Origin: Solilutibacter pythonis
GTDB lineage: Bacteria > Pseudomonadota > Gammaproteobacteria > Xanthomonadales > Xanthomonadaceae
Length of the DNA stretch: 64,000 nt
Direction: 5' to 3'
Assembly: GCF_003697345.1 (NCBI RefSeq)
Contig: NZ_RFLY01000007.1
Location: 1 to 64,000 of the forward strand
Part shown: positions 33,366 through 43,520 of the stretch, piece after piece
Position numbering within the stretch: position 1 is the stretch's first letter
Layout of the letters: each line of letters starts with the position of its first letter
Notes under the pieces: generated by a model
Database searches by the model: none
The model's input: the letters and a program-made list of their open reading frames with translations, nothing else
Told to the model about the DNA's origin: nothing
Position numbers and translations under genes: made by a program

Positions 33366-34471
33366 GCGAGTTCGTCGTACACGGCGAGAGTGGCGTCCTG
33401 CATCGCGCGCAGGCGGTAGGGCATGGTAGCCGGCGGGGCGGGCGGCCGCTTCAACAAAGCGGTGGCGCGCGTCGCCAGCGCATCGCCATCGAACGGGGCC
33501 ACCGCGCCGCCGGGCTGCAATTGCGCCAGCAGTTCGCCAACGCCGCCATGCGCCCAGCCCAGCACCGGCGTGCCGACGCTGAGCGCCTCGACCACGGTGC
33601 GGCCGAAGGCTTCGGGCTTGCGCGAGAGTTGCAGCACCAGGTCGCTCATCGCGTAGGCGGCGGCGATGCCGGCGGTGGGCGCGGTGATCGCCAGCGCATC
33701 GATGAAGCCGCGCCGCCGGGCTTCGCTTTCCAGTTCGGCGAGGTAAGCCTCCCGGCCGGATTCGCGCGCGCCGGGCATCCACAACCGGGCGTCGATACCA
33801 TGCTCGCGCAGCCGTCCCAGGAGCGCCAGCGCGTCGGCATGGCCTTTCAGCCGGGTGCCGCGACCGGGCAGCAGCAGCAGCGGGCCATCGCCGCCAAGCT
33901 GCGGATGTCGCATCGCCAGCGCAGCGCGGGCGACGCGGTCAACGTCATCGCGGGGCGGAAAGGCATCGGTGTCGATCCCACGCGGGATCACCCGAAGCTT
34001 GCCGGGATCGGTCTGGGGATAGTTCGCCAGCAGGTAGTCGCGCACGGTGTTCGATACACAGATCACCCGCTCGCCGCTGGCCATCACCGCGCTGTAGCGC
34101 GAGGGCGAATTGAGCCCGTGCATGGTGGTGATCCAGCGTGGCCGCCGGCCGGCCAGCCCGGAGAGCGCCATCCGCCCCATCCAGGCCGGCAACCGCGAGC
34201 GGGCATGGACGATGTCGGCGCCCGTCTCGCCCAACACGCGGCGCAACGCGCCGACGCGAAGCACGGTGGCGGGCGATTTACCGCCGATATCGAGCGTGAC
34301 GTGCTCGCCGCCCAGTGCCTGCAAGCGCGGCAGCAGGCGGCCGCCCTTCGAGACCACGATGGCGCGGTGGCCCGCGCGCACCAGCGCTTCGACGATTTCC
34401 AGGGTGGAGCGTTCGACGCCGCCGGACTCCAGCGCCGGGAGTAGTTGCACCACGCTCAAGCGACGGCGCAT
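33362..34471 (-). CDS. Family 4 glycosyltransferase
   Basis: This 369-residue protein is a GT-B retaining glycosyltransferase. The N-terminal VVQLLPALESGGVERSTLEI is the acceptor-domain start. The C-terminal donor domain includes SRKPEAFGRTVVEALSVGTP with the EX7E motif (E at KPEAF and VVEAL) and PVLGWAHGGVGELL. It likely adds a sugar to the lipopolysaccharide core; the donor is unknown. It is first in the operon with the ligase-like and GT2 genes. The ATG at 34471 is preferred to a longer frame because the upstream part overlaps the zinc-finger gene. Confidence 0.87.
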   Translation of the reverse strand: MRRRLSVVQLLPALESGGVERSTLEIVEALVRAGHRAIVVSKGGRLLPRLQALGGEHVTLDIGGKSPATVLRVGALRRVLGETGADIVHARSRLPAWMGRMALSGLAGRRPRWITTMHGLNSPSRYSAVMASGERVICVSNTVRDYLLANYPQTDPGKLRVIPRGIDTDAFPPRDDVDRVARAALAMRHPQLGGDGPLLLLPGRGTRLKGHADALALLGRLREHGIDARLWMPGARESGREAYLAELESEARRRGFIDALAITAPTAGIAAAYAMSDLVLQLSRKPEAFGRTVVEALSVGTPVLGWAHGGVGELLAQLQPGGAVAPFDGDALATRATALLKRPPAPPATMPYRLRAMQDATLAVYDELA

Positions 34472-34481
34472 GCCGCCGCCG

Positions 34482-34679
34482 TCAGTCGGCCAACCGATAC
34501 TTCGCGCCGCAATACGGGCATTCGGCTTGACCGCCCTCGGCCTCGATCGGCAGGTAGACGCGCGGATGCGAATTCCACAGCGCCATCGACGGCAGCGGGC
34601 AGGACAACGGCAGGTCGGCGCGGCGGATTTCATATTCGCGCTGGGCGTTGGCCTGGGTGGCGTGGGCGGCGTCGGTCAT
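34482..34679 (-). CDS. Small zinc-finger protein (zf-CHCC type)
   Basis: This 65-residue protein has a CPYCGAKYRL knuckle at the C-terminus, plus an upstream cysteine in LPLSCPLPSM and a histidine in NSHPRVYLPI. This is the CHCC arrangement of the NDUFS6-like zinc-finger domain found in many proteobacterial proteins of unknown role. It lies 10 bases before the GT4 gene on the same strand and may be co-transcribed with the lipopolysaccharide genes. The ATG at 34679 was chosen; an in-frame extension upstream has no family resemblance. Confidence 0.8.
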   Translation of the reverse strand: MTDAAHATQANAQREYEIRRADLPLSCPLPSMALWNSHPRVYLPIEAEGGQAECPYCGAKYRLAD

Positions 34680-34900
34680 GGTGTCATGGCAGTGCGGCGG
34701 GGAACCGGTGAATTCTAGCCCACGCGCCACGGCGGGCCGTCAAAACCGAACGGGCCGGACTGCGGCCGCGGCCGCCCCCCAGCGTCGCTCTTCCCTTCCC
34801 CGCGTCTTCCTCATGGACGCGGGCGATCGGGCGCCATCGGCCACTTCAAGTCTTACCGGCGATGGAGCTTCTCTTCCACACGCACGCACGATCAGGCATG

Positions 34901-34978
34901 CGGTCGGTCAGTCGGTCAGTCGGTCAGTCGGTCAGTCGGTCAGTCGGTCAGTCGGTCAGTCGGTCAGTCGGTCAGCCG
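34901..34978. repeat. 8-bp tandem array CGGTCAGT flanked by a direct repeat
   Basis: Eight perfect copies of CGGTCAGT (34905-34968) end in one CGGTCAGC. The array is bracketed by two imperfect copies of a roughly 28-bp segment beginning CTCTTCCACACG and ending GATCAGGCAT (about 34871-34900 and 34994-35022). The right copy runs into the stop codon of the SnoaL-like gene. Confidence 0.95.
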
Positions 34979-35013
34979 ATGTTGACCTCACTCTCTCTTC
35001 CACACGTACGCGA

Positions 35014-35394
35014 TCAGGCATCGCCCAGCACCACCGCATGCTCACGGAAGACCCGCCAGCCATGCGCGCTTTCGTGCCGCAGCATGAGATTGAAGACGAC
35101 GCGCTTCGGCCCGACGCCCAGGTCGAGCCTGCGGCTGACGATGACGTAGCCGGTATCGCCTTGCACCTCGGCATGTTCGAAACGGGCCGAATTATCCAGC
35201 GGCGGCGCGCCCGCCGCCTTGAGGTCGCGGAAGAAAGCCATGTTCTCGGCATGGTCGACCGAAAGCAGCACGCCATCCTCGAGAAAAATCAGGATGCGCA
35301 GATCCGGCGCGTACAGCGTGGCCAGTTCATCCAGCCGGTAATGGCAACCGGCCTCGATCAGCCGGCCGACGGTACGCGTCAATTCCGTGTGCAT
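35014..35394 (-). CDS. SnoaL-like / NTF2-fold family protein
   Basis: This 126-residue protein has the length and pattern of the NTF2-like superfamily: an N-terminal helix (TELTRTVGRLIEAG), YAPDLRI with the acidic strand, and a C-terminal sheet ending GWRVFREHAVVLGDA. Members are enzymes or binding proteins with varied ligands, so no specific role is given. Three possible starts lie within 18 bases; the ATG at 35394 was chosen because GGAGG sits 7 bases upstream. It follows the pirin gene by 14 bases on the same strand. Confidence 0.75.
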   Translation of the reverse strand: MHTELTRTVGRLIEAGCHYRLDELATLYAPDLRILIFLEDGVLLSVDHAENMAFFRDLKAAGAPPLDNSARFEHAEVQGDTGYVIVSRRLDLGVGPKRVVFNLMLRHESAHGWRVFREHAVVLGDA

Positions 35395-35408
35395 CTCCAT
35401 CCCTCCGT

Positions 35409-36122
35409 TCAACGCGGCAGGTCGAACAGCAAGACTTCGGCCTCGCCATCGCCCGCGCCTTCGACCGACAACGCGCCGGCTTCGTCCACGAACCCCAGCG
35501 CGTCGCCGGCCCGCAGCGTGCGCTCACCGGCCACCTTAACCTCTCCACGGGCGATGTGCAGCCAGTAGCCGCGCGCGGCGTCGAGCATGGCTTCCACCTG
35601 TTCGCCCGGCATCAGCGCCACCGCGCGCAAGGCGGCGTCCTGGCGGATCGGCAGGCCGCCGTCGCGGCCCTCGAAGGAGGCGAAGGTGTCCCATTTTCCG
35701 CGCCGGGCCTGGCGTTCGAAAGCGCGCTGCTCGTAGGCCGGCGCGGCGTTGACGCGATCGGGCTGGATCCAGATTTGCAGGAAATGCGTGGTCTGGTCGG
35801 GATCGCCGTTGTATTCGCTGTGCTCCACGCCGTGGCCGGCGCTCATCCACTGCACTTCGCCGGGGCGCAGCACGCCCTCGCCGCCGGTGCTGTCCTTGTG
35901 CGCCAGCGCGCCTTCCAGCACCACACTGATGATTTCCATGTTGGCGTGACGATGCGGGGCGAAACCGCCGCCCGGCGCGACGCGATCCTCGTTGATGACG
36001 CGCAGCGCGCCGAAGCCCATCCAGCGCGGGTCGTGGTAATGGCCGAAGGAGAAGGTGTGCCGGCTGTCCAGCCAGCCGTGCTCGGCATGGCCGCGCGCGC
36101 GGCCGGGGCGTTCGATGATCAT
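35409..36122 (-). CDS. Pirin family protein
   Basis: This 237-residue bicupin begins with the pirin signature HTFSFGHYHDPRWMGFGALRV. The metal-binding cupin motif follows in PHRHANMEIISVVLEG (two histidines and a glutamate), with MSAGHGVEHSEYN supplying the last histidine. Bacterial pirins such as YhhW act as quercetin dioxygenases in vitro; the physiological role is unclear. It is 7 bases downstream of the YceI gene and probably shares its transcript. Confidence 0.9.
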   Translation of the reverse strand: MIIERPGRARGHAEHGWLDSRHTFSFGHYHDPRWMGFGALRVINEDRVAPGGGFAPHRHANMEIISVVLEGALAHKDSTGGEGVLRPGEVQWMSAGHGVEHSEYNGDPDQTTHFLQIWIQPDRVNAAPAYEQRAFERQARRGKWDTFASFEGRDGGLPIRQDAALRAVALMPGEQVEAMLDAARGYWLHIARGEVKVAGERTLRAGDALGFVDEAGALSVEGAGDGEAEVLLFDLPR

Positions 36123-36129
36123 GGCTATC

Positions 36130-36705
36130 TCACTTTTTCTCGGCGTGGGCTTCGGTGGTGATGCGCAGTTGCACGGCGTCGCCGACCATCGGTACGTACT
36201 TGCCGATACCGAAGGACGAGCGATTGAAGGCGGCGGTGGCATCGAAACCGATCGCCCGCACGCCCAGCATCGGGTGAATGCCGCGCTTGTTCAGGCGGAC
36301 GTCGAGCGTGACCGGCCGGCTGATCCCGCGCAAGCTCAGCTCGCCCTGCACTTCGTAGCGGTCCTCGCCCAGCGGCTTCACTTCCCGGCTGACGAAACGG
36401 GCCACCGGGTACTTCGCCACGTCGAAATAATCCTTGCCGCGCAGTTCGTCGTCGAGTTTAGGCACGAAGCTCGTCAGTGCTTCCATCGGGATGTCGACCC
36501 GCACGCTGGACGCGGCCGGGTCGGCCGGGTCGAACAGCAAGGTGCCGGTGGCGCCGGCGAAGTTCGCCATCGGGTTGGAATAGCCGAAGTGGCTCCAACT
36601 GGCGATCACCATGGTGTGGGTGGGGTCGATGGCGTATTCAATCTTTTCGGCCAACGCCGGCAGGGCGGCGGCGGCGAGCAGACCGGCAAGCAACGGACGT
36701 TTCAT
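36130..36705 (-). CDS. YceI family periplasmic protein
   Basis: This 191-residue protein begins with a signal peptide cleaved after ALPALA (about residue 19). The lipocalin-like YceI domain follows: YAIDPTHTMVIASWSHFGYSN near the start, then GKDYFDVAKYPVARF and a C-terminal strand set. YceI proteins bind long isoprenoid chains in the periplasm. The pirin gene follows and the nitroreductase gene precedes it by 14 bases, all on the same strand. Confidence 0.92.
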   Translation of the reverse strand: MKRPLLAGLLAAAALPALAEKIEYAIDPTHTMVIASWSHFGYSNPMANFAGATGTLLFDPADPAASSVRVDIPMEALTSFVPKLDDELRGKDYFDVAKYPVARFVSREVKPLGEDRYEVQGELSLRGISRPVTLDVRLNKRGIHPMLGVRAIGFDATAAFNRSSFGIGKYVPMVGDAVQLRITTEAHAEKK

Positions 36706-36719
36706 GGCGAGGCTCCGGG

Positions 36720-37310
36720 TTAGAGGATGCGCGCGGCTTCGTCGAACGACAGACGCGGGCTGCGCGGGAAGAGGCTGGCCGGATCGCCCTTGCCCAGGCA
36801 GACCACGAAATTGGCGACCACCCGCGTGCCGGGGAAGAATTCGCCGCTCATGCGCTCGGCGTCGAAGCCGGACATCGGACCGCAATCCAGCCCCAGCGCG
36901 CGCGCGGCCAGCATCAGATAAGCGCCCTGCAAGCTGCCGTTGCGCATGGCGATGCGGTCGAGCACCGCCTCCGGCGCGCCTTCGAACCAGCTTTTCGCAT
37001 CGGTATGGGGGAAGAGCACGGGCAGTTTCTCGGCGAAATCCAGGTCGTTGCCGATCACCGCGATCACCGGCGCGCTCATCGCCTTGGCGCGGTTGCCTTC
37101 GTCGAGAATCGGCGCCAGCCGCGCCTTCGCTTCCGGCGAGCGCACGAAGACGATCCGCGCCGGGCAGTTGTTGGCCTGGGTGGGGCCGAATTTCATCAGG
37201 TCGTAGAGGCGGCGCAGGGTGGCGTCGTCCACTTCGCCGGAAAAGCGGTTGTAACTGCGCGCGGCGAGGAAGAGTTGGTCGAGCGCGGCGGCGTCAAGTG
37301 CGTGAGTCAT
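36720..37310 (-). CDS. Nitroreductase family protein (RutE/malonic semialdehyde reductase-like)
   Basis: This 196-residue FMN-dependent enzyme has the family landmarks [33 protein letters not shown] and [12 protein letters not shown]. They match the RutE subgroup, which reduces malonic semialdehyde in uracil breakdown in E. coli. No other rut genes are nearby, so the true substrate may differ. It is the first gene of a nitroreductase-YceI-pirin-SnoaL string on the minus strand. Confidence 0.88.
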   Translation of the reverse strand: MTHALDAAALDQLFLAARSYNRFSGEVDDATLRRLYDLMKFGPTQANNCPARIVFVRSPEAKARLAPILDEGNRAKAMSAPVIAVIGNDLDFAEKLPVLFPHTDAKSWFEGAPEAVLDRIAMRNGSLQGAYLMLAARALGLDCGPMSGFDAERMSGEFFPGTRVVANFVVCLGKGDPASLFPRSPRLSFDEAARIL

Positions 37311-37397
37311 GGCCTTTCCCGTTGGATGTCGAAGCCGGCAGTGTAGAGTGGCGCCATGGCCGCGTCGCGGTCATGGCCGCAACAGCCAATCGCATCG

Positions 37398-38345
37398 ATG
37401 GAACACCGACACACGCCCGCGATCAGCCTCAGCGACGGCCACGCCGGCAACCGCCGCCAGGCCGAGGCGCTGGCGCGCGCGCTGGGCCATGCCGAAGCGC
37501 CGCACTTGGTGCTGGCGCCCTCGCGGCTGGCGCGCGCGCTCGCGCCCCGGCTGTTTCCCGGCGCCGCGCGCGCCTTCGGCGGCGACTTCCACGCCTTACT
37601 CGCGCATCCGCCCGCGCTCGCCATCGGCTGTGGCCGGCAGGCGGCGCTGGCGACCCGGCTGCTGCGCAAGGCCGGCAGCCGCGCGGTGCAGATCCTCGAC
37701 CCGCGCCTCGACCCGCGCCACTGGGACGCGGTGATCGCCCCGGCCCACGACGCCCTGGCCGGCGCGAACGTGATCGCTCCGCAAGGCAGCCTGCACGAGG
37801 TGGACGACCTCTGGCTGGCGCGCGCGCGCCACGATTTCCCCGCCATCGGCGCGCTTCCCGCACCGCGCATCGCCGTACTGGTCGGCGGGCCGAGCCGGCA
37901 CTGGGCGATGGACGATGCCGGCTTCGATGCCGCCCTGGCTTCGCTGGCCGCCGCGGCCCGGGCACAGGCCGGCAGCCTGCTGCTGGCCGCCTCGCGCCGC
38001 ACCCCGCCCGGCTGGCGCGAGGCGATGGGCCGGCGCGATGCCGCGCTGATCTGGCGCGACCAAGGCGACGGCGACAATCCCTATCGCGGCCTACTGGGCT
38101 GGGCCGACGCCATCGTCTGCACCGCCGATTCGGTGAACATGCTCTCGGAAGCCTGCGCCACCGGCGCGCCGGTGTACGTGATCGGCGGCGAACGCTTGCA
38201 AGGCCGGCCGCGACATTTCCTGGGCCACCTGTGCGATGCGCACCGGGTGCGCGCGTTCGATGGCGGGCTGACGCCCTTCGCCGCCGAGCCGCTGCGCGAG
38301 AGCGCCCGGGTGGCGGCGACACTGCGCGAACGGCTGACGCCCTAG
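37398..38345 (+). CDS. ELM1/GtrOC1 family putative glycosyltransferase
   Basis: This 315-residue protein belongs to the family annotated as mitochondrial fission ELM1-like (DUF1022). The opening SDGHAGNRRQAEALARALG, the middle VLVGGPSRHWAMD and the late CTADSVNMLSEACATGAPVYV are its conserved blocks. The fold is GT-B-like, and one characterised bacterial member modifies lipopolysaccharide, but the role here is unknown. The ATG at 37398 starts the conserved region. It converges on glnE, with the two stops 16 bases apart. Confidence 0.82.
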   Translation: MEHRHTPAISLSDGHAGNRRQAEALARALGHAEAPHLVLAPSRLARALAPRLFPGAARAFGGDFHALLAHPPALAIGCGRQAALATRLLRKAGSRAVQILDPRLDPRHWDAVIAPAHDALAGANVIAPQGSLHEVDDLWLARARHDFPAIGALPAPRIAVLVGGPSRHWAMDDAGFDAALASLAAAARAQAGSLLLAASRRTPPGWREAMGRRDAALIWRDQGDGDNPYRGLLGWADAIVCTADSVNMLSEACATGAPVYVIGGERLQGRPRHFLGHLCDAHRVRAFDGGLTPFAAEPLRESARVAATLRERLTP

Positions 38346-38361
38346 CCGCGCGGACGCGGCC

Positions 38362-41148
38362 TCACCGCATCAGCCCATGCCGGCGCAAGGCCGCGACGAT
38401 GACCTCTACCGCCCGCATCGCCGCCGCGTCGCCGCGCGGGGTCATGCGCTTGCGGCGGTCGAGCGTGCAGTGCAGACCGGTGTCGAGCAGGACCTCGTGC
38501 GCCTCGGCCAGCGCGCGCGCCTCGGCCTCGCCCAGCACGGCGGCGGCGGCGAGCGCGGCGATGAGCGCTTCGTTCGCGCGCGGCGCGGCCAGCGCCGGAT
38601 GCGCGGCGGCCTCGCGCAGCACCAGGTATTGCAACAGAAATTCCAGATCGACCAGCCCCCCCTCGCCCTGCTTGAGATCGAGCCGGACGGCATCGCTGCG
38701 ATCGAGTTCGGCGCGCATCTTAGCGCGCATCGTACGCACCTCTTCGCACAAGGCATCGGCGATGCGCGGCTGCGCCAGCACCTCGGCACGCACTTGCTCG
38801 AACGCGGCGTGGAGGGCTGCATCGCCCGCCACGCCACGGGCGCGCACCAGGGCCTGCCGCTCCCAGGTCCAAGCGCGCTCGCGCTGGTAGTCGGCAAAGC
38901 TGGCCAACGTGGACACCAGCATCGCCTTGCTGCCGTCCGGGCGCAGACGCACGTCGACATCGAACAGGCGACCGGCGGCGGTCGGGGTTTGCAGGTAGCC
39001 GACGATCTTCTGCGCCAGCCGCGCGAACCAGCGCTGCGCATCCAGCGGGCGGCGGCCATCGCTTTCGGCGGCGGGCAGCGCATCGTAGAGAAAGACCAGA
39101 TCGAGATCGCTGCCGAAGCCCAACTCCAGCCCGCCCAGGCTGCCGTAGCCGATGACGGCGAAGCGCGCGCCGGCCACTTCGCCATGCGCGGCGGCGAGCT
39201 CGTCCCAGGCCAGGCGCAGCACCCCGGCGAGCACCGCGTCGGCCAGTTCCGCCAGTTGCCGCGCGCTGTCGCCAGCCCGTTGGCGGCGGTCGAGCGTGGC
39301 CAACCCGATGCGGAAGCTCGTCGCCTGCCGGGTCTCGTTGAGCAGACGCAGCGCGCTGTCGATGTCGCCCCCGGCTTGCCCGACGGCCGCCGCGCAGGCA
39401 TCGCGCATGGCCACCGCATCGGGCAGCGGCCCGCCGGCGCGGCGGTCGAGCAGTTCGTCCAGCAACAACGGGTACGTCGCCAGACGCTCACTCAGCAGCG
39501 CGCTCTGCGCCAACGCCTCGACCAGCCGCTTCAACGCCTGCGGTTGCTCATCGAGCAGGGCCAGATAGCTACTGCGGCGCAGCACGTTCCGCACCAATGC
39601 CAGCACCCGGCGCAGCGCGGCATCCGGCTCGGAGGCGCCGGCGCTGGCGGCGATCAGCGCGGGCATCACTCGGTCCAGCCGCGCCCGGGCGATGTCGGAG
39701 ATCTGGCGCGCGGCGGCCCCGCGCAGGAAATCGCGCAGTTGGGCATCGAGCGTTTCCACCTCGGCGAAGCCAGCCTCGGCCAGCGCGGCGCGGTCGCCGG
39801 CATCCGGCAACAGCCGCCAGTAATCCTTCAGCGCATTCGGCCGGTGCTGTTTCTGCCGCTGGCTGAGCAGCGCATCGAACTCCGCCGAGACCTGGGCGCG
39901 CACCATGTCCAGCACCGCCAGCAGCGCGGGCCAATCGGCAAAGCCGAGGCCGGCGGCGAGACGCGTCCGTATCACCGTATCCTCGGGCAGGGAATAGGTC
40001 TGCGCGTCGGCCATCATTTGTAGGCGGTTCTCCAGGCGGCGCAGGAAACGGTAGCTGTCGGCGAGCCGCGCCCCGGTCGCCGGCGCGATCTGCCCCGCCC
40101 CGACCAGCGCCGAGAGCGCGGGCAACAGGCCGCGCCGCTGCAAGGCCGGCTCGCGACCGGCGCGGATCAGTTGCAGCGCCTGCACCAGGAACTCGATCTC
40201 GCGGATGCCGCCCGGGCCTCGCTTGATGTCGCCGGCCATGTCCTTTCTCGCCACTTCCGCCGCGATCAGCGCTTTCATTTCGCGCAGACCTTCCAGCGCG
40301 CCGAAATCCAGATATCGCCGGTAGACGAACGGCTGAAGCAGATCGAGAAAACGCTCGCCCGCGGCGATGTCGCCGGCCACCGGGCGCGCCTTCTGCCAGG
40401 CGTAGCGTTCCCAGTCGCGGCCTTCGCGCTGGAAATACTGCTCCAGCGCCGCGAACGACCACGCAATACGCCCGGCATTGCCGTAGGGCCGCAGGCGCAG
40501 ATCGACGCGATGGCTGAAACCCTCGGCGGTCACTTCGTCCAGGAGCTTCGCCAGCTGCTGGCCGAGCCTGGCGAAATACGCCTCCGCCGGCAGGCCGCGC
40601 GGGCCATCGCTTTCGCCATCTTCCTCGTAGGCGTAGACCAGATCGATGTCGGAACTGAAATTCAGCTCGCCACCGCCCAGTTTGCCCAGTCCGAACACCA
40701 CCAGCCGCTGCGGCCGGCCCGCGCCGTCGCGCACCACGCCATGGCGCGCGACGAATTCGCTTTCCAGCGCGGCCAGGGCGATACCGAGGCATTGCACGGC
40801 CAGGCGCGTGGTACCGCGCAGGGTCGCCTCGACCTCATCCAGCCCCAGCACGTCGCGCCAGATCAGGCGGGTGGATTCACCGGCCCGGTAGCGGCGCAGC
40901 AACGTCCCCCACTCAAGACGGTTCTCCGCCGTCAGTACCGGGCTTGGAACGGCTTCGGCGCCATCGCCCGCCAGCAGCGCCACCAGCAGATCGCGCTGGC
41001 GCGCCAGCGTATCGAGGGCGAAATCGCTGGCGATGGCGACGCGGGCAAGCCGCGCTCGGTCGGCCGCGGCGGCATCCGGCGGGTCGAGTCGGGCCAGCGC
41101 GCGCGCCACGATTGAAGCGAAGGCCGGAGCAACGGCGATGTCGTTCAT
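38362..41148 (-). CDS. glnE: Bifunctional glutamine synthetase adenylyltransferase / adenylyl-removing enzyme
   Basis: This 928-residue protein adds and removes AMP on glutamine synthetase in response to P-II and glutamine. Both nucleotidyltransferase domains show their metal motif: [13 protein letters not shown] in the N-terminal (removing) half and [12 protein letters not shown] in the C-terminal (adding) half. [13 protein letters not shown] and [13 protein letters not shown] are the paired signatures. The length is near the E. coli value (946). The ATG at 41148 begins the aligned region. Its regulatory partner, a P-II protein, lies 22 kb away in this window. Confidence 0.96.
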   Translation of the reverse strand: MNDIAVAPAFASIVARALARLDPPDAAAADRARLARVAIASDFALDTLARQRDLLVALLAGDGAEAVPSPVLTAENRLEWGTLLRRYRAGESTRLIWRDVLGLDEVEATLRGTTRLAVQCLGIALAALESEFVARHGVVRDGAGRPQRLVVFGLGKLGGGELNFSSDIDLVYAYEEDGESDGPRGLPAEAYFARLGQQLAKLLDEVTAEGFSHRVDLRLRPYGNAGRIAWSFAALEQYFQREGRDWERYAWQKARPVAGDIAAGERFLDLLQPFVYRRYLDFGALEGLREMKALIAAEVARKDMAGDIKRGPGGIREIEFLVQALQLIRAGREPALQRRGLLPALSALVGAGQIAPATGARLADSYRFLRRLENRLQMMADAQTYSLPEDTVIRTRLAAGLGFADWPALLAVLDMVRAQVSAEFDALLSQRQKQHRPNALKDYWRLLPDAGDRAALAEAGFAEVETLDAQLRDFLRGAAARQISDIARARLDRVMPALIAASAGASEPDAALRRVLALVRNVLRRSSYLALLDEQPQALKRLVEALAQSALLSERLATYPLLLDELLDRRAGGPLPDAVAMRDACAAAVGQAGGDIDSALRLLNETRQATSFRIGLATLDRRQRAGDSARQLAELADAVLAGVLRLAWDELAAAHGEVAGARFAVIGYGSLGGLELGFGSDLDLVFLYDALPAAESDGRRPLDAQRWFARLAQKIVGYLQTPTAAGRLFDVDVRLRPDGSKAMLVSTLASFADYQRERAWTWERQALVRARGVAGDAALHAAFEQVRAEVLAQPRIADALCEEVRTMRAKMRAELDRSDAVRLDLKQGEGGLVDLEFLLQYLVLREAAAHPALAAPRANEALIAALAAAAVLGEAEARALAEAHEVLLDTGLHCTLDRRKRMTPRGDAAAMRAVEVIVAALRRHGLMR

Positions 41149-41714
41149 CCGCCGATGATGACATGCAAGCCAACGAAACCCGCCAGCGACCGGGGCGGCG
41201 CACCGCCACCGCATGGGAGCGGCGCCACCGTGGCCGAGCGTGTCGCCGTTCGGCCAGGGACGCGATGCGAGTTGCCGGATCCGGCGTGGCGGCCAGCCGG
41301 CAGCGAATGTCGGGGGCGGGGAGCGACGTCACCATGGCCGGGCGTTTCGTCGTTCGGCCAGGGACGCGATACGAGTTGCCGGATTCGGCGTGGCGGCCAG
41401 CCGGCAGCGAATGCCGGGGGCGGGGAGCGACGTCACCATGGCCGAGCATGTCGTCGTTCGGCCAGGGCCGCGATGCGAGTTGCCGGATCCGGTGTGGCCA
41501 CAAGCCGGTAGCGAATGCCGGGGGCGACACAATAGCGCCGGCCATCTCCCTGTATCGCGGCATTCCAGCGCCCGCATCCGCGATGCTGTGGTAGAGCGGT
41601 ATCGCAATCTTCCATTCATCGCGGCCGATGCCCGGCGCGGCGCGTGCAATCGGCCGCCTGCCGCCGCACGCCGCCGCCTTCGGCCTGCCCGCATAATGTC
41701 GGCAGGAGGTGCGC
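41149..41714. other. Intergenic region dominated by a 104-bp direct repeat
   Basis: No gene is supported in these 566 bases. More than half is three tandem copies of a 104-bp unit. CATAAT at about 41693 could be the -10 of the antiporter gene. Confidence 0.5.
41215..41527. repeat. Three tandem copies of a ~104-bp unit
   Basis: Copies begin at about 41215, 41318 and 41423, each opening with GGGAGCGRCG and containing GTTCGGCCAGGG, CGAGTTGCCGGAT and CAGCGAATG. The copies are roughly 85-93% alike. The third is the most divergent at its right end. Confidence 0.9.
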
Positions 41715-43520
41715 ATGCACGGCGATGGTCTGACTCTGGCCCTGATGTTCCTGATCGCGGCAGTGATCGCGGTGCCGCTGTTCAAGCGCTTCGGGCTGGG
41801 CGCGGTGCTCGGCTACCTGGCCGCCGGCGTGGTGCTGGGCCCGCACGGGGCCAAGGCGATCCGCGATGCCGGGCCGGTCCTGACCGCGAGCGAGATCGGT
41901 GTGGTGATGCTGCTGTTCGTGATCGGGCTGGAAATGTCGCTGCCGCGTCTGAAGGCGATGCGACGGCCGATCTTCGCGGTCGGCGGTTTGCAGGTGGCGG
42001 CCTCGGCGCTGCTGCTGTGGCTGCCGATCTCGCTGACCGGACAATTCTCCGCCAAGGCGGCCTGGGTGGTGGCCTCGGCGCTGGCGCTCTCGTCCACCGC
42101 CGTCGGCCTGCAATTGCTGGCCGAGCGCAAGCAGTTGCAGGCGCCGCACGGGCGCGCCGCGCTGGCGGTGCTGCTGTTCCAGGACATCGCGGCGATCCCG
42201 CTGATCGCGGCGGTGCCCTTGCTCGGCACGTTGAGTCCGCACAACGACGGCATCTGGTGGCAGGCGCTGCTGAAGGCGGCGGTGGCGGTGGCCGTGCTGG
42301 TGATCGGCGGGCGCTGGCTGTTGCGCCGGATGTTCGCGCTGGCGGCGCGCATCGGCGTGGCCGAGCTGATGACCGCCACCGCGCTGCTGGCGGTGCTGGG
42401 CGCGGCCTGGGTGATGGGCCAGGCCGGCCTGAGCATGGGCCTGGGCGCCTTCATCGCCGGCGTGCTGCTGGCCGATTCCGAATACCGCCACGAGATCGCC
42501 GCGCAGATCGCCCCGTTCGAGAGCTTGCTGCTCGGCCTGTTCTTCATGGCGGTGGGCATGAGCATCGATATCGGCCGCATCGCCGACGAGCCGCTGCTCA
42601 TCGGCGGCGCGGTCATCACGCTGCTGGCGCTGAAGGCGCTGGTGCTGTTCGCGGTCGGGTTCCGCCCGGCGAGCCTGCCGAGGCCGGAAGCGGTACGGCT
42701 CGCCTGCACCTTGGCGATGGGCGGCGAATTCGCCTTCATCGTGTTCAACGAATCGTTGCGCGTCGGCTTGCTGGAAGCCACCATGCGCGACCGCCTGGTG
42801 GCGATAGTCGGCCTGTCGATGGCCCTGACGCCGGTGCTGGTGATCGCCGCCAACCGGCTTCTACCGGTACGCAAGGCCACGCCAGCCAGCCAGCCGTTCG
42901 ACCGCATCAACGACGACCATCCGCAGATCATCATCGCCGGCATGGGCCGCTTCGGGCAGATCGTCGCGCGCATCCTGCGCTCGCGGCGCATCCCGTTCAC
43001 CGCGCTCGACCGCGACCCCGAGCAGGTGCGCTTCCTGCAACGCTTCGGTGGCATGGTGTATTTCGGCGATGCCGCCCAGCCCGCACTGCTGCGCGCGGCC
43101 GGCATCGCCCACGCGCAGGTGCTGGTGCTGGCCACCAGCCATCTCGAAACCGCTCTGCACATCGCCCGCCGGGTGCGCCGGGAGCATCCGCATGTGCGCG
43201 TGCTGGCGCGCGCGCGCACCCGGCAGGATGCTTTCAAGCTGATGGACGTGGGGACCAAGGTATACCGCGAGACCTTCGGTTCCAGCCTGGAAATGGGCCG
43301 CGACGCGCTGCGCGCGATCGGCATCGACGAAGCCCGCGCCGACCTCTACGTACGCCGCTTCCGCGAGATGGACGAGAAGCTGCTGGCCGAGCAGTATCTG
43401 GTGCACGACGACGAAGATGCCCTGATCGCCCATGCCCGCGACGCCATCCACGAGCTCGAAGCTCTGTTCGAGGCGGATGCGATGCGGGAGCGCGAACCAC
43501 AGGACACACCCCGCACCTGA
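41715..43520 (+). CDS. CPA2-family monovalent cation:proton antiporter (KefC/YbaL-like)
   Basis: This 601-residue protein has an N-terminal transporter domain of about twelve membrane segments (residues 1-385). It is followed by a cytosolic RCK/TrkA-N domain with the nucleotide-binding IIIAGMGRFGQIVARIL near residue 410. Motifs such as LGYLAAGVVLGPHG, LSSTAVGLQLL and GAFIAGVLLADSEYRHE fit the KefB/KefC/YbaL group. It should exchange potassium or sodium for protons. The C-terminal tail is acidic. AGGAGG lies 6 bases before the ATG. No KefF/KefG-like partner was found nearby. Confidence 0.9.
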   Translation: MHGDGLTLALMFLIAAVIAVPLFKRFGLGAVLGYLAAGVVLGPHGAKAIRDAGPVLTASEIGVVMLLFVIGLEMSLPRLKAMRRPIFAVGGLQVAASALLLWLPISLTGQFSAKAAWVVASALALSSTAVGLQLLAERKQLQAPHGRAALAVLLFQDIAAIPLIAAVPLLGTLSPHNDGIWWQALLKAAVAVAVLVIGGRWLLRRMFALAARIGVAELMTATALLAVLGAAWVMGQAGLSMGLGAFIAGVLLADSEYRHEIAAQIAPFESLLLGLFFMAVGMSIDIGRIADEPLLIGGAVITLLALKALVLFAVGFRPASLPRPEAVRLACTLAMGGEFAFIVFNESLRVGLLEATMRDRLVAIVGLSMALTPVLVIAANRLLPVRKATPASQPFDRINDDHPQIIIAGMGRFGQIVARILRSRRIPFTALDRDPEQVRFLQRFGGMVYFGDAAQPALLRAAGIAHAQVLVLATSHLETALHIARRVRREHPHVRVLARARTRQDAFKLMDVGTKVYRETFGSSLEMGRDALRAIGIDEARADLYVRRFREMDEKLLAEQYLVHDDEDALIAHARDAIHELEALFEADAMREREPQDTPRT

